Positions 8,639 to 16,259 of a stretch of 64,000 nt of DNA are shown here, one piece after another. The translations under genes were made by a program, and so were the position numbers. Location: assembly GCF_020524545.1 (NCBI RefSeq), contig NZ_JAIVLG010000007.1, positions 62,001-126,000 on the forward strand, read 5' to 3'. This stretch comes from Microbacterium paraoxydans (GTDB lineage Bacteria; Actinomycetota; Actinomycetes; Actinomycetales; Microbacteriaceae). Below the pieces are notes generated by a model, which saw nothing but the letters and a program-made list of their open reading frames with translations, was not told the origin of the DNA and did no database searches. How positions within the stretch are numbered: the stretch's first letter is position 1; every line of letters starts with the position of its first letter.

Positions 8639-9109
8639 CTAGGCCAGGCGTCCGATGGTGAGCTGCTTCGCTCCGTCGATGCGGATCGCGGCGCTCTCCT
8701 GAGCGAATTCCGCGAGTCCTTCGGTGATGCCGGCCCAGATGTTGACGGGTGTCCACCCGAGCGGGCCGAGAATACGGGCACCACGATCGTAGAAGACGCC
8801 GATCTCGTACCACTCGAACGGCAGGCCTCCCATCTGCATCGGGCGCTGCCAGTACCACTGCAGGTCACCGGGGGCGGGCACCACCTGCTGGTTCTCGGCC
8901 GGCACGGCCTCGGGGTCGAAGTTCTGCGCCTCCTCGGGCAGCCCGACCATGACCTCGGGTCCGGCATACATGGCGTGCATCGCCTGCATGGTGACCGGCT
9001 TCTCCAGTGCACCCCACATGGCCTCGCAGGTGCGAGGGGCGAGGTCCTCGAACAGGGTGGCGACGGCGCGGACGCCGTTCTCGTACTCGAGGAAGACCTG
9101 CTTGGTCAT
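8639..9109 (-). CDS. DUF3830 family protein (cyclophilin-like)
   Basis: 156 aa, no signal peptide or membrane segment. It resembles the DUF3830 group, small cyclophilin-like-fold proteins of unknown biochemistry often found with amidohydrolase or amine/amino-acid uptake genes. Visible features are RTCEAMWGAL near 26-35, a GDLQWYWQRPMQMGG block and a final GPLGWTPVNIWAGI. It begins with an ATGA overlap onto the PuuD-like gene and lies just before the solute-binding protein, so it is an integral part of the operon and may help process the imported compound. Family call from memory of conserved motifs; function unknown. Confidence 0.65.
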   Translation of the reverse strand: MTKQVFLEYENGVRAVATLFEDLAPRTCEAMWGALEKPVTMQAMHAMYAGPEVMVGLPEEAQNFDPEAVPAENQQVVPAPGDLQWYWQRPMQMGGLPFEWYEIGVFYDRGARILGPLGWTPVNIWAGITEGLAEFAQESAAIRIDGAKQLTIGRLA

Positions 9110-9864
9110 CGTGTTCCTTTCTCTGCAGCGGGTTGTTCCGCTGCTCGTTCGCGAGCGGCCGAGACGAACGCCGCGAACAGCGGCATCTCCTCCGCGGCCT
9201 CATCGGGGTCGATCATCTTCTCGGGGTGCCACTGCACCGCCCAGAAGGGCCAGTCGCCGTCTGCTTCGACGGCCTCGACGATCCCGTCCGGAGCCCACGC
9301 GACCGGATGCAGGCCGGGGGCGGGAGTGCCGATGGACTGGTGGTGGATGGTGTTCACGATCCGGTGCCTCGTGCCGTACAGGTCGGTGAGGCGGCTGCCG
9401 TCGGCGAGTCTGATCGGATGCCGGGCGGCGAGCTGGTGGTCGGCTCCGCGCACGGGCTGATGGTCCTCGGTGTGCGGGATGTCGACGAGGAGAGTGCCGC
9501 CGAAGGCGACGTTGCTCACCTGCAGCCCGCGACAGATGGCGAGGACCGGGATGCCGCGCCGGCGGGCGCCCAGGGCGAGGGCGATCTCGAATCCGTCGCG
9601 GGACGGATCGTAGGTCTTGCCCTCCTGCGGCTCAGCGCCGTAGCGGGACGGGTGCACGTCTTCTCCGCCGGAGAGGACCAGCCCGTCGAGGCGGTCGAGA
9701 ACCTCGTCCACGCCCGCCGTCGGGGGCAGCAGGACGACCGCGCCGCCGGCGGCTTCGACGGGGGCGGCATACTCGGCGCCCAGCGTGTGCGCCGGGCGGC
9801 CGGTGCCGAGGTCGGTGTCGATGAAGCGGCGCCAGGTCGTGATGCCGATGAGCGGACGGGTCAT
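9106..9864 (-). CDS. Class I glutamine amidotransferase-like hydrolase (gamma-glutamyl-GABA hydrolase, PuuD-like)
   Basis: 252 aa. Class I glutamine amidotransferase fold with the PuuD-type catalytic triad: nucleophile Cys111 in AICRGLQ, and His213 and Glu215 in QWHPEKM. The family hydrolyses gamma-glutamyl-GABA to glutamate and GABA in the Puu putrescine pathway. A much longer open frame (to 10857) is a shadow of the aldehyde dehydrogenase gene; the ATG at 9864, overlapping that gene's stop by 4 bp, is the real start. Together with the aldehyde dehydrogenase and the PotABCD-type importer it points to polyamine or gamma-glutamyl amine catabolism, although a PuuA-like ligase and PuuB oxidase are not in view. 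Confidence 0.85.
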   Translation of the reverse strand: MTRPLIGITTWRRFIDTDLGTGRPAHTLGAEYAAPVEAAGGAVVLLPPTAGVDEVLDRLDGLVLSGGEDVHPSRYGAEPQEGKTYDPSRDGFEIALALGARRRGIPVLAICRGLQVSNVAFGGTLLVDIPHTEDHQPVRGADHQLAARHPIRLADGSRLTDLYGTRHRIVNTIHHQSIGTPAPGLHPVAWAPDGIVEAVEADGDWPFWAVQWHPEKMIDPDEAAEEMPLFAAFVSAARERAAEQPAAEKGTR

Positions 9865-11351
9865 GACAGCTCGATCCAGGTGGTCTTGAGATCGGTGAAC
9901 TTGTCGATCGCGTGCAGACTCTTGTCGCGGCCGAAGCCCGACCCCTTGACCCCGCCGAACGGGATCGTCATGTCGCCCTCTTCGAAGCAGTTCACCCAGA
10001 CCACGCCGGCGCGCAGACGCCGCGACAGTGTGTGCACCGCGTTGAGGTCGGTGCTCCACAGCGCCGCCGCGAGTCCGAACTCGGTGCCGTTGGCGATCTC
10101 GAGCGCATCCTCCACATCGTCGTATGCGATGACCGAGAGGACGGGACCGAAGACCTCGCGCTGGGCGACCTCGTGCCTGGGGGTGACTCCGAGCACCACG
10201 GGCGCGAAGTAGCTGCCGCCGTCGACGGCACGGAAGCGCTCCGGAGTTCCGGCCGCGAGCTCTCCGCCTTCCGCCTGGGCGCGCTCCACGAAACCGGCGA
10301 TGCCCGCGAGCTGCTTCTCGCTGACGATCGCTCCCATCGAGGTGGAGACGTCGAACGGATCGGCCGGAAGGCTCGCGCGAGCGACGTCCGCCGCGATCTC
10401 CAGCGCGCGATCGTGCTGCGCCCGCGGAACCAGCAGGCGGGACGAGGCCGTGCACATCTGCCCCTGGTTGTAGAAGCAGCCATCGGCGGTCGCGCGAACA
10501 GCGCGCTCCAGGTCGGCATCCGGCAGCACGAGGCTCGCGGTCTTCCCACCGAGCTCGGGCCAGACCCGCTTGCCGTTGGACGCCGCGGAGTAGCCGAGGA
10601 AGCGTCGTCCGACCTCGGGCGATCCGGTGAAGGTGACGACATCGACATCGGGGTGCTCGCCGAGGGCGCGTCCGGCGACGTGTCCGGCGCCCGGGGTGAC
10701 GTTGAGCACGCCCGCGGGGATGCCGGCCTCGTGTGCGAGCTCGGCCAGGCGCAGCGCCGAGAAGGCGGTGTGCTCGGCGGGCTTGAGCACCACGCTGTTG
10801 CCGACCGCGAGGGCAGGGGCGAGCTTCCAGGCGGTCATGGTCAGCGGGAAGTTCCACGGCACGACGGCAGCGACGACGCCTGCGGGCTCCCGGGTGACGA
10901 GCGCCAGGCTGTTCGGTGCCGTGACGGGGGCTTCGTCGAGGATCTTGTCGGCGGCTTCGCCGTACCAGCGGAAGCAGTTGACGACGGCGCGGAGCTCGGT
11001 CTGCAGGGCCTCACGGACGGGCTTGCCCATCTCGAGGGAGATCGTGAGGGCGAGCTCTTCGGCGTTGTCGTGGATCCTCTGCGCGAAGGCGATCAGCAGC
11101 TGGCCGCGCTCGCGAGGGGCGATGCGCGACCAGACACCCGAGTCGAAGGCGGCGCGGCCCGAGCGAACCGCCCGGTCGACGTCGGCGGCGGAGGCCGCGC
11201 TGATCTGCGGAAGGACGCGGCCGTCGCGCGGGCTCACGGGGGTCAGCGGCTCGGCGGAGCCCTCCTCCCACGCGCCGTCGATGAACATGCGCGTGTGCAG
11301 GGACAGCGTCGCCGCGCGGTCCGCCCAGTCGTCTCCAGTAGCCGTGAACAC
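9861..11351 (-). CDS. NAD(P)-dependent aldehyde dehydrogenase (PuuC-like)
   Basis: 496 aa, the usual length. Catalytic residues are in place: Glu266 in ELGGK and Cys300 in GQMC; the Rossmann cofactor segment is VVPWNFPLTMTAWKLAPAL (163-181) with the FTGSPEVG loop at 241-248. The family oxidises aldehydes to acids; by context, gamma-glutamyl-gamma-aminobutyraldehyde or a similar amino-aldehyde. It is the first gene of the polyamine-type operon. The start codon is a GTG with GGAGAGG upstream; that ribosome site lies in the right arm of a strong inverted repeat (see 11358-11386). Confidence 0.88.
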   Translation of the reverse strand: MFTATGDDWADRAATLSLHTRMFIDGAWEEGSAEPLTPVSPRDGRVLPQISAASAADVDRAVRSGRAAFDSGVWSRIAPRERGQLLIAFAQRIHDNAEELALTISLEMGKPVREALQTELRAVVNCFRWYGEAADKILDEAPVTAPNSLALVTREPAGVVAAVVPWNFPLTMTAWKLAPALAVGNSVVLKPAEHTAFSALRLAELAHEAGIPAGVLNVTPGAGHVAGRALGEHPDVDVVTFTGSPEVGRRFLGYSAASNGKRVWPELGGKTASLVLPDADLERAVRATADGCFYNQGQMCTASSRLLVPRAQHDRALEIAADVARASLPADPFDVSTSMGAIVSEKQLAGIAGFVERAQAEGGELAAGTPERFRAVDGGSYFAPVVLGVTPRHEVAQREVFGPVLSVIAYDDVEDALEIANGTEFGLAAALWSTDLNAVHTLSRRLRAGVVWVNCFEEGDMTIPFGGVKGSGFGRDKSLHAIDKFTDLKTTWIELS

Positions 11352-11357
11352 GGTCGT

Positions 11358-11386
11358 CCTCTCCAGGGGTGATGGCCCTGGAGAGG
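11358..11386. promoter_or_regulatory. Perfect inverted repeat over the operon's transcription start and ribosome site
   Basis: Arms of 11 bp (CCTCTCCAGGG at 11358-11368 and its complement at 11376-11386) with a 7-nt loop. It covers the ribosome site of the aldehyde dehydrogenase and the region just after the predicted -10 box, so it is either a repressor operator or a hairpin that hides the ribosome site. Confidence 0.65.
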
Positions 11387-11415
11387 ATACTCGCTCTATT
11401 TCGCCACTAGGTCAA
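11387..11415 (-). promoter_or_regulatory. Predicted promoter of the polyamine-type operon
   Basis: On the minus strand TTGACC (11415-11410) is followed after 17 bp by GAGTAT (11392-11387). A small palindrome GTTAC-N6-GTAAC at 11442-11457, about 70 bp upstream of the expected start, could be a site for the neighbouring Lrp-type regulator. Confidence 0.5.
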
Positions 11416-11466
11416 GCTATGAAGACCGATCTCGCCATTTCGTTACATGCCAGTAACAGAATCGGC

Positions 11467-12492
11467 CTAGATGCGGATCGCGCCGGTGGGCATGTCGTTG
11501 GCCAGCGCTTCGGGTGCCTCGTCGACGATCAGCGAGCCGCGCAGCACGGGCGTGATCACCACCAGGGACTCGACGACCTCGAGCCCGTCGTGCCCCGCCA
11601 CCGCCGGGCCCGTCAGGAACTCGTAGAAGGCGTCCGCATCCTTGACGAGCACATTGGCGAGCAGCTGCGAGGTCCCCGTGGTGGCGGCGATGAACTTCAC
11701 CTCGGGCGCGGCGGCGAGTGCCGCTCCCACCTTCTCGAGGCGGGCCATCGGGACGCGGAGCCAGACCAGAGCTTCCAGCCCGAGACCGAACAGGCTCGGC
11801 ACGACCTCGGTGCGCGGATGCATGAGGCCGCGCCGGCTCAAGGACTCCATCCGCCTCCGGGTGGTCGTGACGTTCAGCCCCAGCGACCGGGCGAGCTGCG
11901 CGACCGGCATCCGTCCGTCTTTCAGCAGCAGGCGGATCAGCGCCTCCTCGTCCGCGCTGAGGGAATCGGCGGGGTCGACCTCGGAGCCGGAGGACTCGTC
12001 GAGCACGCGGGCCTGCTCGTCGGTGAGCACTCCCGCGCGCCAATCGTGCCCCGAGCGGAAGAACTTCAGCACCGTCGTCACGTTGATCGAGTCGATGCCC
12101 TCGAGCTCGGGGAAGTCGGTGAAGAGCAGTTCGCGGATCGAGGCGTCGTCGTGGGGGAGCAGCATCCCGGCGATGTCGCTGCTTCCCTCGAGCACCGAGA
12201 CCGAGGAGGCGTCGGACCGTCGTGCCAGCGTGCGTGCCACGTGCCAGAGGGCGTGCGGCTCGGTGGTGATGCGGAACAGCACTGCGCGGGCGTGGAGCAC
12301 TCTGGCGGGGTCGACATAGGTGGAGACCCGCACCAGTCCGCGGTCGAGAAGCCGCTGTCCGCGCCGGGCGACGGTGCGCTCGGGCAGATCCACCACACGG
12401 GCGATCTCGCCCCACGACGCACGGCCGTTCACCTGCAGGGCCTCTGCGACGATCCGATCGGTTTCGTCGGCCATCACATCGTTCGTGGGCAC
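11467..12492 (-). CDS. Lrp/AsnC-type regulator with two tandem modules
   Basis: 341 aa, about twice the normal Lrp length. Two AsnC-like modules follow each other: an HTH near residues 10-55 (NGRASWGEIARVVDLPERTV) with a ligand-type domain to about 150, then a second HTH near 175-225 (LLKDGRMPVAQLARSLGLNV) with a second ligand domain to the end. Such duplicated regulators are common in actinobacteria and usually control the adjacent amino acid or amine catabolic genes. It starts at a GTG with AAGGAG upstream, and lies immediately upstream, in the same direction, of the polyamine-type operon, which is its likely target. Confidence 0.85.
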   Translation of the reverse strand: MPTNDVMADETDRIVAEALQVNGRASWGEIARVVDLPERTVARRGQRLLDRGLVRVSTYVDPARVLHARAVLFRITTEPHALWHVARTLARRSDASSVSVLEGSSDIAGMLLPHDDASIRELLFTDFPELEGIDSINVTTVLKFFRSGHDWRAGVLTDEQARVLDESSGSEVDPADSLSADEEALIRLLLKDGRMPVAQLARSLGLNVTTTRRRMESLSRRGLMHPRTEVVPSLFGLGLEALVWLRVPMARLEKVGAALAAAPEVKFIAATTGTSQLLANVLVKDADAFYEFLTGPAVAGHDGLEVVESLVVITPVLRGSLIVDEAPEALANDMPTGAIRI

Positions 12493-12554
12493 GGGCTCTC
12501 CTTCACCGGGGACGGACTCGGGTGAAGGTTATCCCAGTCCGCCCAGCCCCCGCG

Positions 12555-12637
12555 GCCGAAACGGAGAGCGGAGGGCGGCCTCACGGCGTGTCTCGAGCCG
12601 ACATGCCGTGACGGCACGAGGTGGTCCCGGTTTCGGC
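12555..12637. repeat. Nested intergenic palindrome, copy B
   Basis: 83 bp from GCCGAAACGGAGA on the left to CCCGGTTTCGGC on the right, with an inner GGCGTGTC/GACATGCC stem. It lies in the gap between the Lrp-type regulator start and the stop of the lipoprotein gene. Confidence 0.7.
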
Positions 12638-12653
12638 ATCCCCGGATCGAAGG

Positions 12654-13298
12654 TCAGATGTCGGAGAAGTCGTTGCCGCCGCTGCTGATGAGCGTCACGA
12701 CGTCGTCAGAGATCGTCAGGAGGATGTACTCCACGCCGACCTCTCCGGGATTGACGAGAGACGAGGTGCCGGGAACTTCTCGCATGCCGATCTTGAGATA
12801 GTCGGCGACGCCGTCTCCGTCCTCATCCCACTCATCCTCTGCGCCGGCGGCGATGGCATCGGCGCGCGTGGAGCCGATTCCGATCCCCTCCGGGGTGCGG
12901 AAGATGACACCGGGACCATCCGCCGACACGATCAGGTTCACGCGGGTCTCGTCGGCCGTCGCCTTCGTCCCGTCCCACTCGAACCCGTCGTACACCGAGT
13001 CGTAGGGACCCTCGACCGGTTCCTCCGTCGGTGCGGATCCGAAGGCGTCCGTGAGGGCGGCGACGACGCCATCCGGGTCGTCGTATGCGATCACGGGCCC
13101 TTCGTCGATCGAGAGGCCTTCGACGGAGATCTCCACGACACGGTCTGCGGGTGTCGCGGGGGCCGAGGCGCTCGGCGAGGATGACGGCGTCGAGGTCGCG
13201 GAGCCGTCCGGCGTCTGATCGGGAGCGCAGGCCGCGAGCGAGAGGGCCAGAAGCGAGGCGGTGGCGGAGGCGAGGACGAGGTGACGACGGCGTGGCAT
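12654..13298 (-). CDS. Secreted lipoprotein of unknown function
   Basis: 214 aa. Lipoprotein signal with lipobox SLAAC (Cys24), then a Ser/Thr/Pro-rich linker (to about residue 55) that would space the folded part from the membrane. The C-terminal 150 residues contain an acidic EDEWDEDGDGVADYL stretch (calcium-binding-like, but not a proven EF-hand) and no motif I recognise. The gene is monocistronic. Similar small Ser/Thr-linker lipoproteins are common in Microbacteriaceae; no function is inferred. Confidence 0.75.
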   Translation of the reverse strand: MPRRRHLVLASATASLLALSLAACAPDQTPDGSATSTPSSSPSASAPATPADRVVEISVEGLSIDEGPVIAYDDPDGVVAALTDAFGSAPTEEPVEGPYDSVYDGFEWDGTKATADETRVNLIVSADGPGVIFRTPEGIGIGSTRADAIAAGAEDEWDEDGDGVADYLKIGMREVPGTSSLVNPGEVGVEYILLTISDDVVTLISSGGNDFSDI

Positions 13299-13442
13299 GA
13301 GCCGAGCCTAGGGCGTTCAGGTGGATGGTCTTCGGCTTCTGGCACTGGCGGAGCCGAATCGTTATCGGCGGCAACCGGTGCCACGAACGAGGACGCCGCC
13401 CAGGCCGAAGCCCGGACGGCGCCCTGCGAGGACGATCGCGGA

Positions 13443-15989
13443 TCAGTCCGCGTCGGTCGTCTCCACGGCGACGTGCTGCCGACGACGGCGCAGCGCGAAC
13501 AGGCCGACACCTGCGGCCAGAAGCACGACCGCTGCGACGACGTACGGCGTGCTGTCGGCACCGGTCGTGGCCAGGTCGCCGCCCGCCGCGCCACCGTCAC
13601 CCGGGGTCACCGCTCCGCCGCCGGAGGCTGCAGCCACGGTGAGTGCCGCAGTGACCTCCGTGCCGTCGGGCAGGATCACGGCGAGGGTGTGCGCACCGGC
13701 CGGAGTGTTCGCGGGGATCGTGACCGTCCGCTGGAACGAGCCGTCGGCGCCGGCGGTCGCCGTGCCCAGCTGCACCGGGTCGGAGCGCAGTTCGAGGCGG
13801 AGCTCGGCGCCTTCCGCGAAGCCGCTCCCCGACACGGAGACGGTGCCGCCGGCCTTCACTGTCGCCGAGCCGAGTTCGACCGCGGCCGGAACCTCGGGCT
13901 CCGGTGTGACCGGGGGCGTGACGCCCTCCTCGGTGACCCACTTCTCTCCTGCATCGGACTTCGTCACCGTGAACGTGTCGTACACGGCGCCGACGGGGAG
14001 CTCGGTCGTGGCGTCCGGCTGCTTCTCCGCGAGGTATGAGCGGTACACGAGCTGGTTCTTCGAGACGTCGATCACCTGGTACGTCGTCACGCCCTGCCCG
14101 CGCAGCACCTGGGTGGCGCCGTTGTTGGTCCAGACGTTCTTCTCGGGCGTCTCGAGGTCGTAGTGCTTCGCGCCCGAGTTCGACACGACGTAGACGGGTC
14201 CGGTGGTGAGCCCGGGCGTCTCGGTCGCATCCGTGTTCACGTAGCCGCGCGCGTAGGTGTGGTCATGGCCCATGAGCACCAGGTCGATGTCGTTGCGCTG
14301 GAAGACCGGCAGCCACTCGGCGCGCAGCACCGGCTCGTCGCGGCCCGCGGAGGCGGAGAACACCGGCTGGTGGAACGTGACGACGTTCCACTTCGACGGG
14401 CTGTTCTGCAGCAGCAGGTCGAGCCACGCACCCTGGAAGCGCGTCCACAGCGTGCCGATCTGCGTGGACGGGCAGTCCGCGCCCGAGCAGGACGGGAGCC
14501 CGGCCGGGGTGAGGAAGGTCGTGTCGCGGGTGGCGTTCAGCGTGATGAAGCGCACGCCCTGGTAGTCCGTGTAGTACGCGGTCTCTGCGGCGAAGGAGCT
14601 CCAGTGGTCGAAGAACGCGCGGTACTGCTGCGCGACCTCCGAGTCGCCCTTCGCGAGATCCGCCAGCTCACCGATCGAGCTCGTCGACGGGTTGTTGTGC
14701 GGGTATTCGAACGCGGCCTTCCACGCGGTGAGCAGCTTGTCGCCGGAGTACTCGTGGTTCCCGGGCGCGGCCATCACGTTGGTGCGCACGGCCGAGTCCT
14801 TCATGCCCTTGAACCAGTTGACCCACTCGTTCTCGTTGCTCGACGTGTTGATCAGGTCGCCCGCGTGCACCGAGCCGATGGATCGGGGAGCCTTCGCCTC
14901 CGCCTGCTTCACGACGCTCGGCCAGGTGGTGTCGAGGCCGATCTGGGCGTCGCCGTAGTAGATGAACTGGAAGTCGGTCGCCGAGGGGTCTGCGGTGCGG
15001 AAGGTGAACCAGTCGCTCCAGCTGCCGGGGAGACCGACACGGTAGCGGTACTCGGTCGCAGCGGTGAGGCCGGTCACGGTCGCCGAGAAGTGCTTGTTCG
15101 GGTTGCCGTTCACGACGCCGGCGTCGTACGCGTCGATCGTGCGGGTTTCGCCACCGGCGGCCGGGGCGATCTCGACCTGCCCGACCGTGTGCGAGGCATC
15201 GCCCGCCAGCCACGAGAAGGCCTGCGAGACCTCGGGCTGCTCGGTCGGAGTGAGGATGACGCGGGTCGGCGGGGCGATCACCGGGGTGCCGGGGTCGGAC
15301 GCCTCGACGAGGGTCAGCGACGACATGTCGAAGTAGATGTCGGAGCTGGTCTCGCGATCCTGGAAGAGGGAGACGGCGATCGTGTTCGTGCCGTCGTGGA
15401 GCAGTTCTCCCTCGGCGCTGAAGGTGCTGGTGAGCGGGTCGCCGTTGGAGTCGCCGGCGTACTCGACGTTCTTCGTGTCGGTGATGCGGCCGTCGACGTA
15501 GCGGGCGACCTCTTCGCCGTTGATCCACACGATGACGGCGTCGTCGTAGGTGATCGTGCTCTGCAGGGCCGCGACCTGCTCGGCCACGCCCGCCTCGAGC
15601 TCGAAAGTGGTGCGGAAGAAGTAGGTCGGCACCGTCGGGGCCTGACTGCCGTCGAGGTAGTGGTTCAGGAGCGTTCGGGGAGTCTGCGGGCCGACCGGGG
15701 CGAGTTCTCCGCGCTTCGCGCCGAAGGATCCGGGCGCCGTCTTCCACGCGCTGTCATCGTAGGCGGGAAGTGTCCAGTCGCGGAGCGCTGCGGGCGCGGG
15801 AGACGGGTCGGAGCCGTCGTCGAGGTAATGCCAGGCGGTGTCTCCGGTGATCAGCGAGCCGGTCGGCACCTCGGGATCGGGGGCGGCGAGGGCCGTGGGG
15901 GCGACGACGGCGCCGCCGAGCAGGGCGAGGAGCGCGACGGAGGTGAGTCCGTGACGCCGCCACCGCACCGCAGGGGTGGGGGAGGTCAT
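13443..15989 (-). CDS. Cell-wall-anchored purple-acid-phosphatase-like metallophosphoesterase
   Basis: 848 aa. In order: Sec signal peptide (cleavage near Ala35/36), a beta-sandwich region to about 240, a fibronectin-III-like domain (to about 335), and a calcineurin-like phosphoesterase domain. Metal-ligand motifs are YYGDAQIG (about 344), HAGDLIN (about 374), GNHEY (about 411) and GHDHTYAR (about 573). A C-terminal Ig-like repeat (SGSGFAEGAELRLEL) precedes the sorting signal LATTG (806-810), a hydrophobic helix and an RRRR tail. The enzyme should sit on the cell wall and release phosphate from outside substrates. The start at 15989 has AAGGA upstream; the frame open further upstream is antisense to cca. 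Confidence 0.88.
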   Translation of the reverse strand: MTSPTPAVRWRRHGLTSVALLALLGGAVVAPTALAAPDPEVPTGSLITGDTAWHYLDDGSDPSPAPAALRDWTLPAYDDSAWKTAPGSFGAKRGELAPVGPQTPRTLLNHYLDGSQAPTVPTYFFRTTFELEAGVAEQVAALQSTITYDDAVIVWINGEEVARYVDGRITDTKNVEYAGDSNGDPLTSTFSAEGELLHDGTNTIAVSLFQDRETSSDIYFDMSSLTLVEASDPGTPVIAPPTRVILTPTEQPEVSQAFSWLAGDASHTVGQVEIAPAAGGETRTIDAYDAGVVNGNPNKHFSATVTGLTAATEYRYRVGLPGSWSDWFTFRTADPSATDFQFIYYGDAQIGLDTTWPSVVKQAEAKAPRSIGSVHAGDLINTSSNENEWVNWFKGMKDSAVRTNVMAAPGNHEYSGDKLLTAWKAAFEYPHNNPSTSSIGELADLAKGDSEVAQQYRAFFDHWSSFAAETAYYTDYQGVRFITLNATRDTTFLTPAGLPSCSGADCPSTQIGTLWTRFQGAWLDLLLQNSPSKWNVVTFHQPVFSASAGRDEPVLRAEWLPVFQRNDIDLVLMGHDHTYARGYVNTDATETPGLTTGPVYVVSNSGAKHYDLETPEKNVWTNNGATQVLRGQGVTTYQVIDVSKNQLVYRSYLAEKQPDATTELPVGAVYDTFTVTKSDAGEKWVTEEGVTPPVTPEPEVPAAVELGSATVKAGGTVSVSGSGFAEGAELRLELRSDPVQLGTATAGADGSFQRTVTIPANTPAGAHTLAVILPDGTEVTAALTVAAASGGGAVTPGDGGAAGGDLATTGADSTPYVVAAVVLLAAGVGLFALRRRRQHVAVETTDAD

Positions 15990-16120
15990 GTCAGTCCTTC
16001 GTGGATGGGGTTCCGTGCTCAGCCGCACGGGGCTCGTCCACTCCACCGAAGCCGGATGACCGGGGGTTGGCCTCGCGGGGACCGGGAGGTGAACGATGAG
16101 GCTGTCGGCTACATCGCCAG

Positions 16121-16203
16121 GCCGAAACGGAGACCGATCGCGCGCGGACCGGCGTGTCGGCGGGCGGCGCGCCGTGTGGCGGGCGGGTGGTCTGGGTTTC
16201 GGC
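16121..16203. repeat. Nested intergenic palindrome, copy C
   Basis: 83 bp from GCCGAAACGGAGACC to GGTCTGGGTTTCGGC, with an inner GGCGTGTCGG/GCCGTGTGGC segment. Lies in the divergent gap between the phosphoesterase gene and cca. Confidence 0.75.
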
Positions 16204-16246
16204 ACGCGAGAGGGGGCGAGTCGCGATCCCGGACAGGTCGCCCCGG

Positions 16247-16252
16247 TACGCT
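16247..16252 (+). promoter_or_regulatory. -10 box of cca (leaderless)
   Basis: TACGCT followed by 7 nt and the ATG at 16260. No Shine-Dalgarno is present, so the mRNA probably starts at the start codon. Confidence 0.6.
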
Positions 16253-16259
16253 GGAACCC

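Noticed and set aside
14163..16259. Long plus-strand frame joined to the N-terminus of the cca frame
   Set aside because: It is antisense to the wall-anchored phosphoesterase, arginine- and glycine-rich with no domain; GC bias keeps such frames open.
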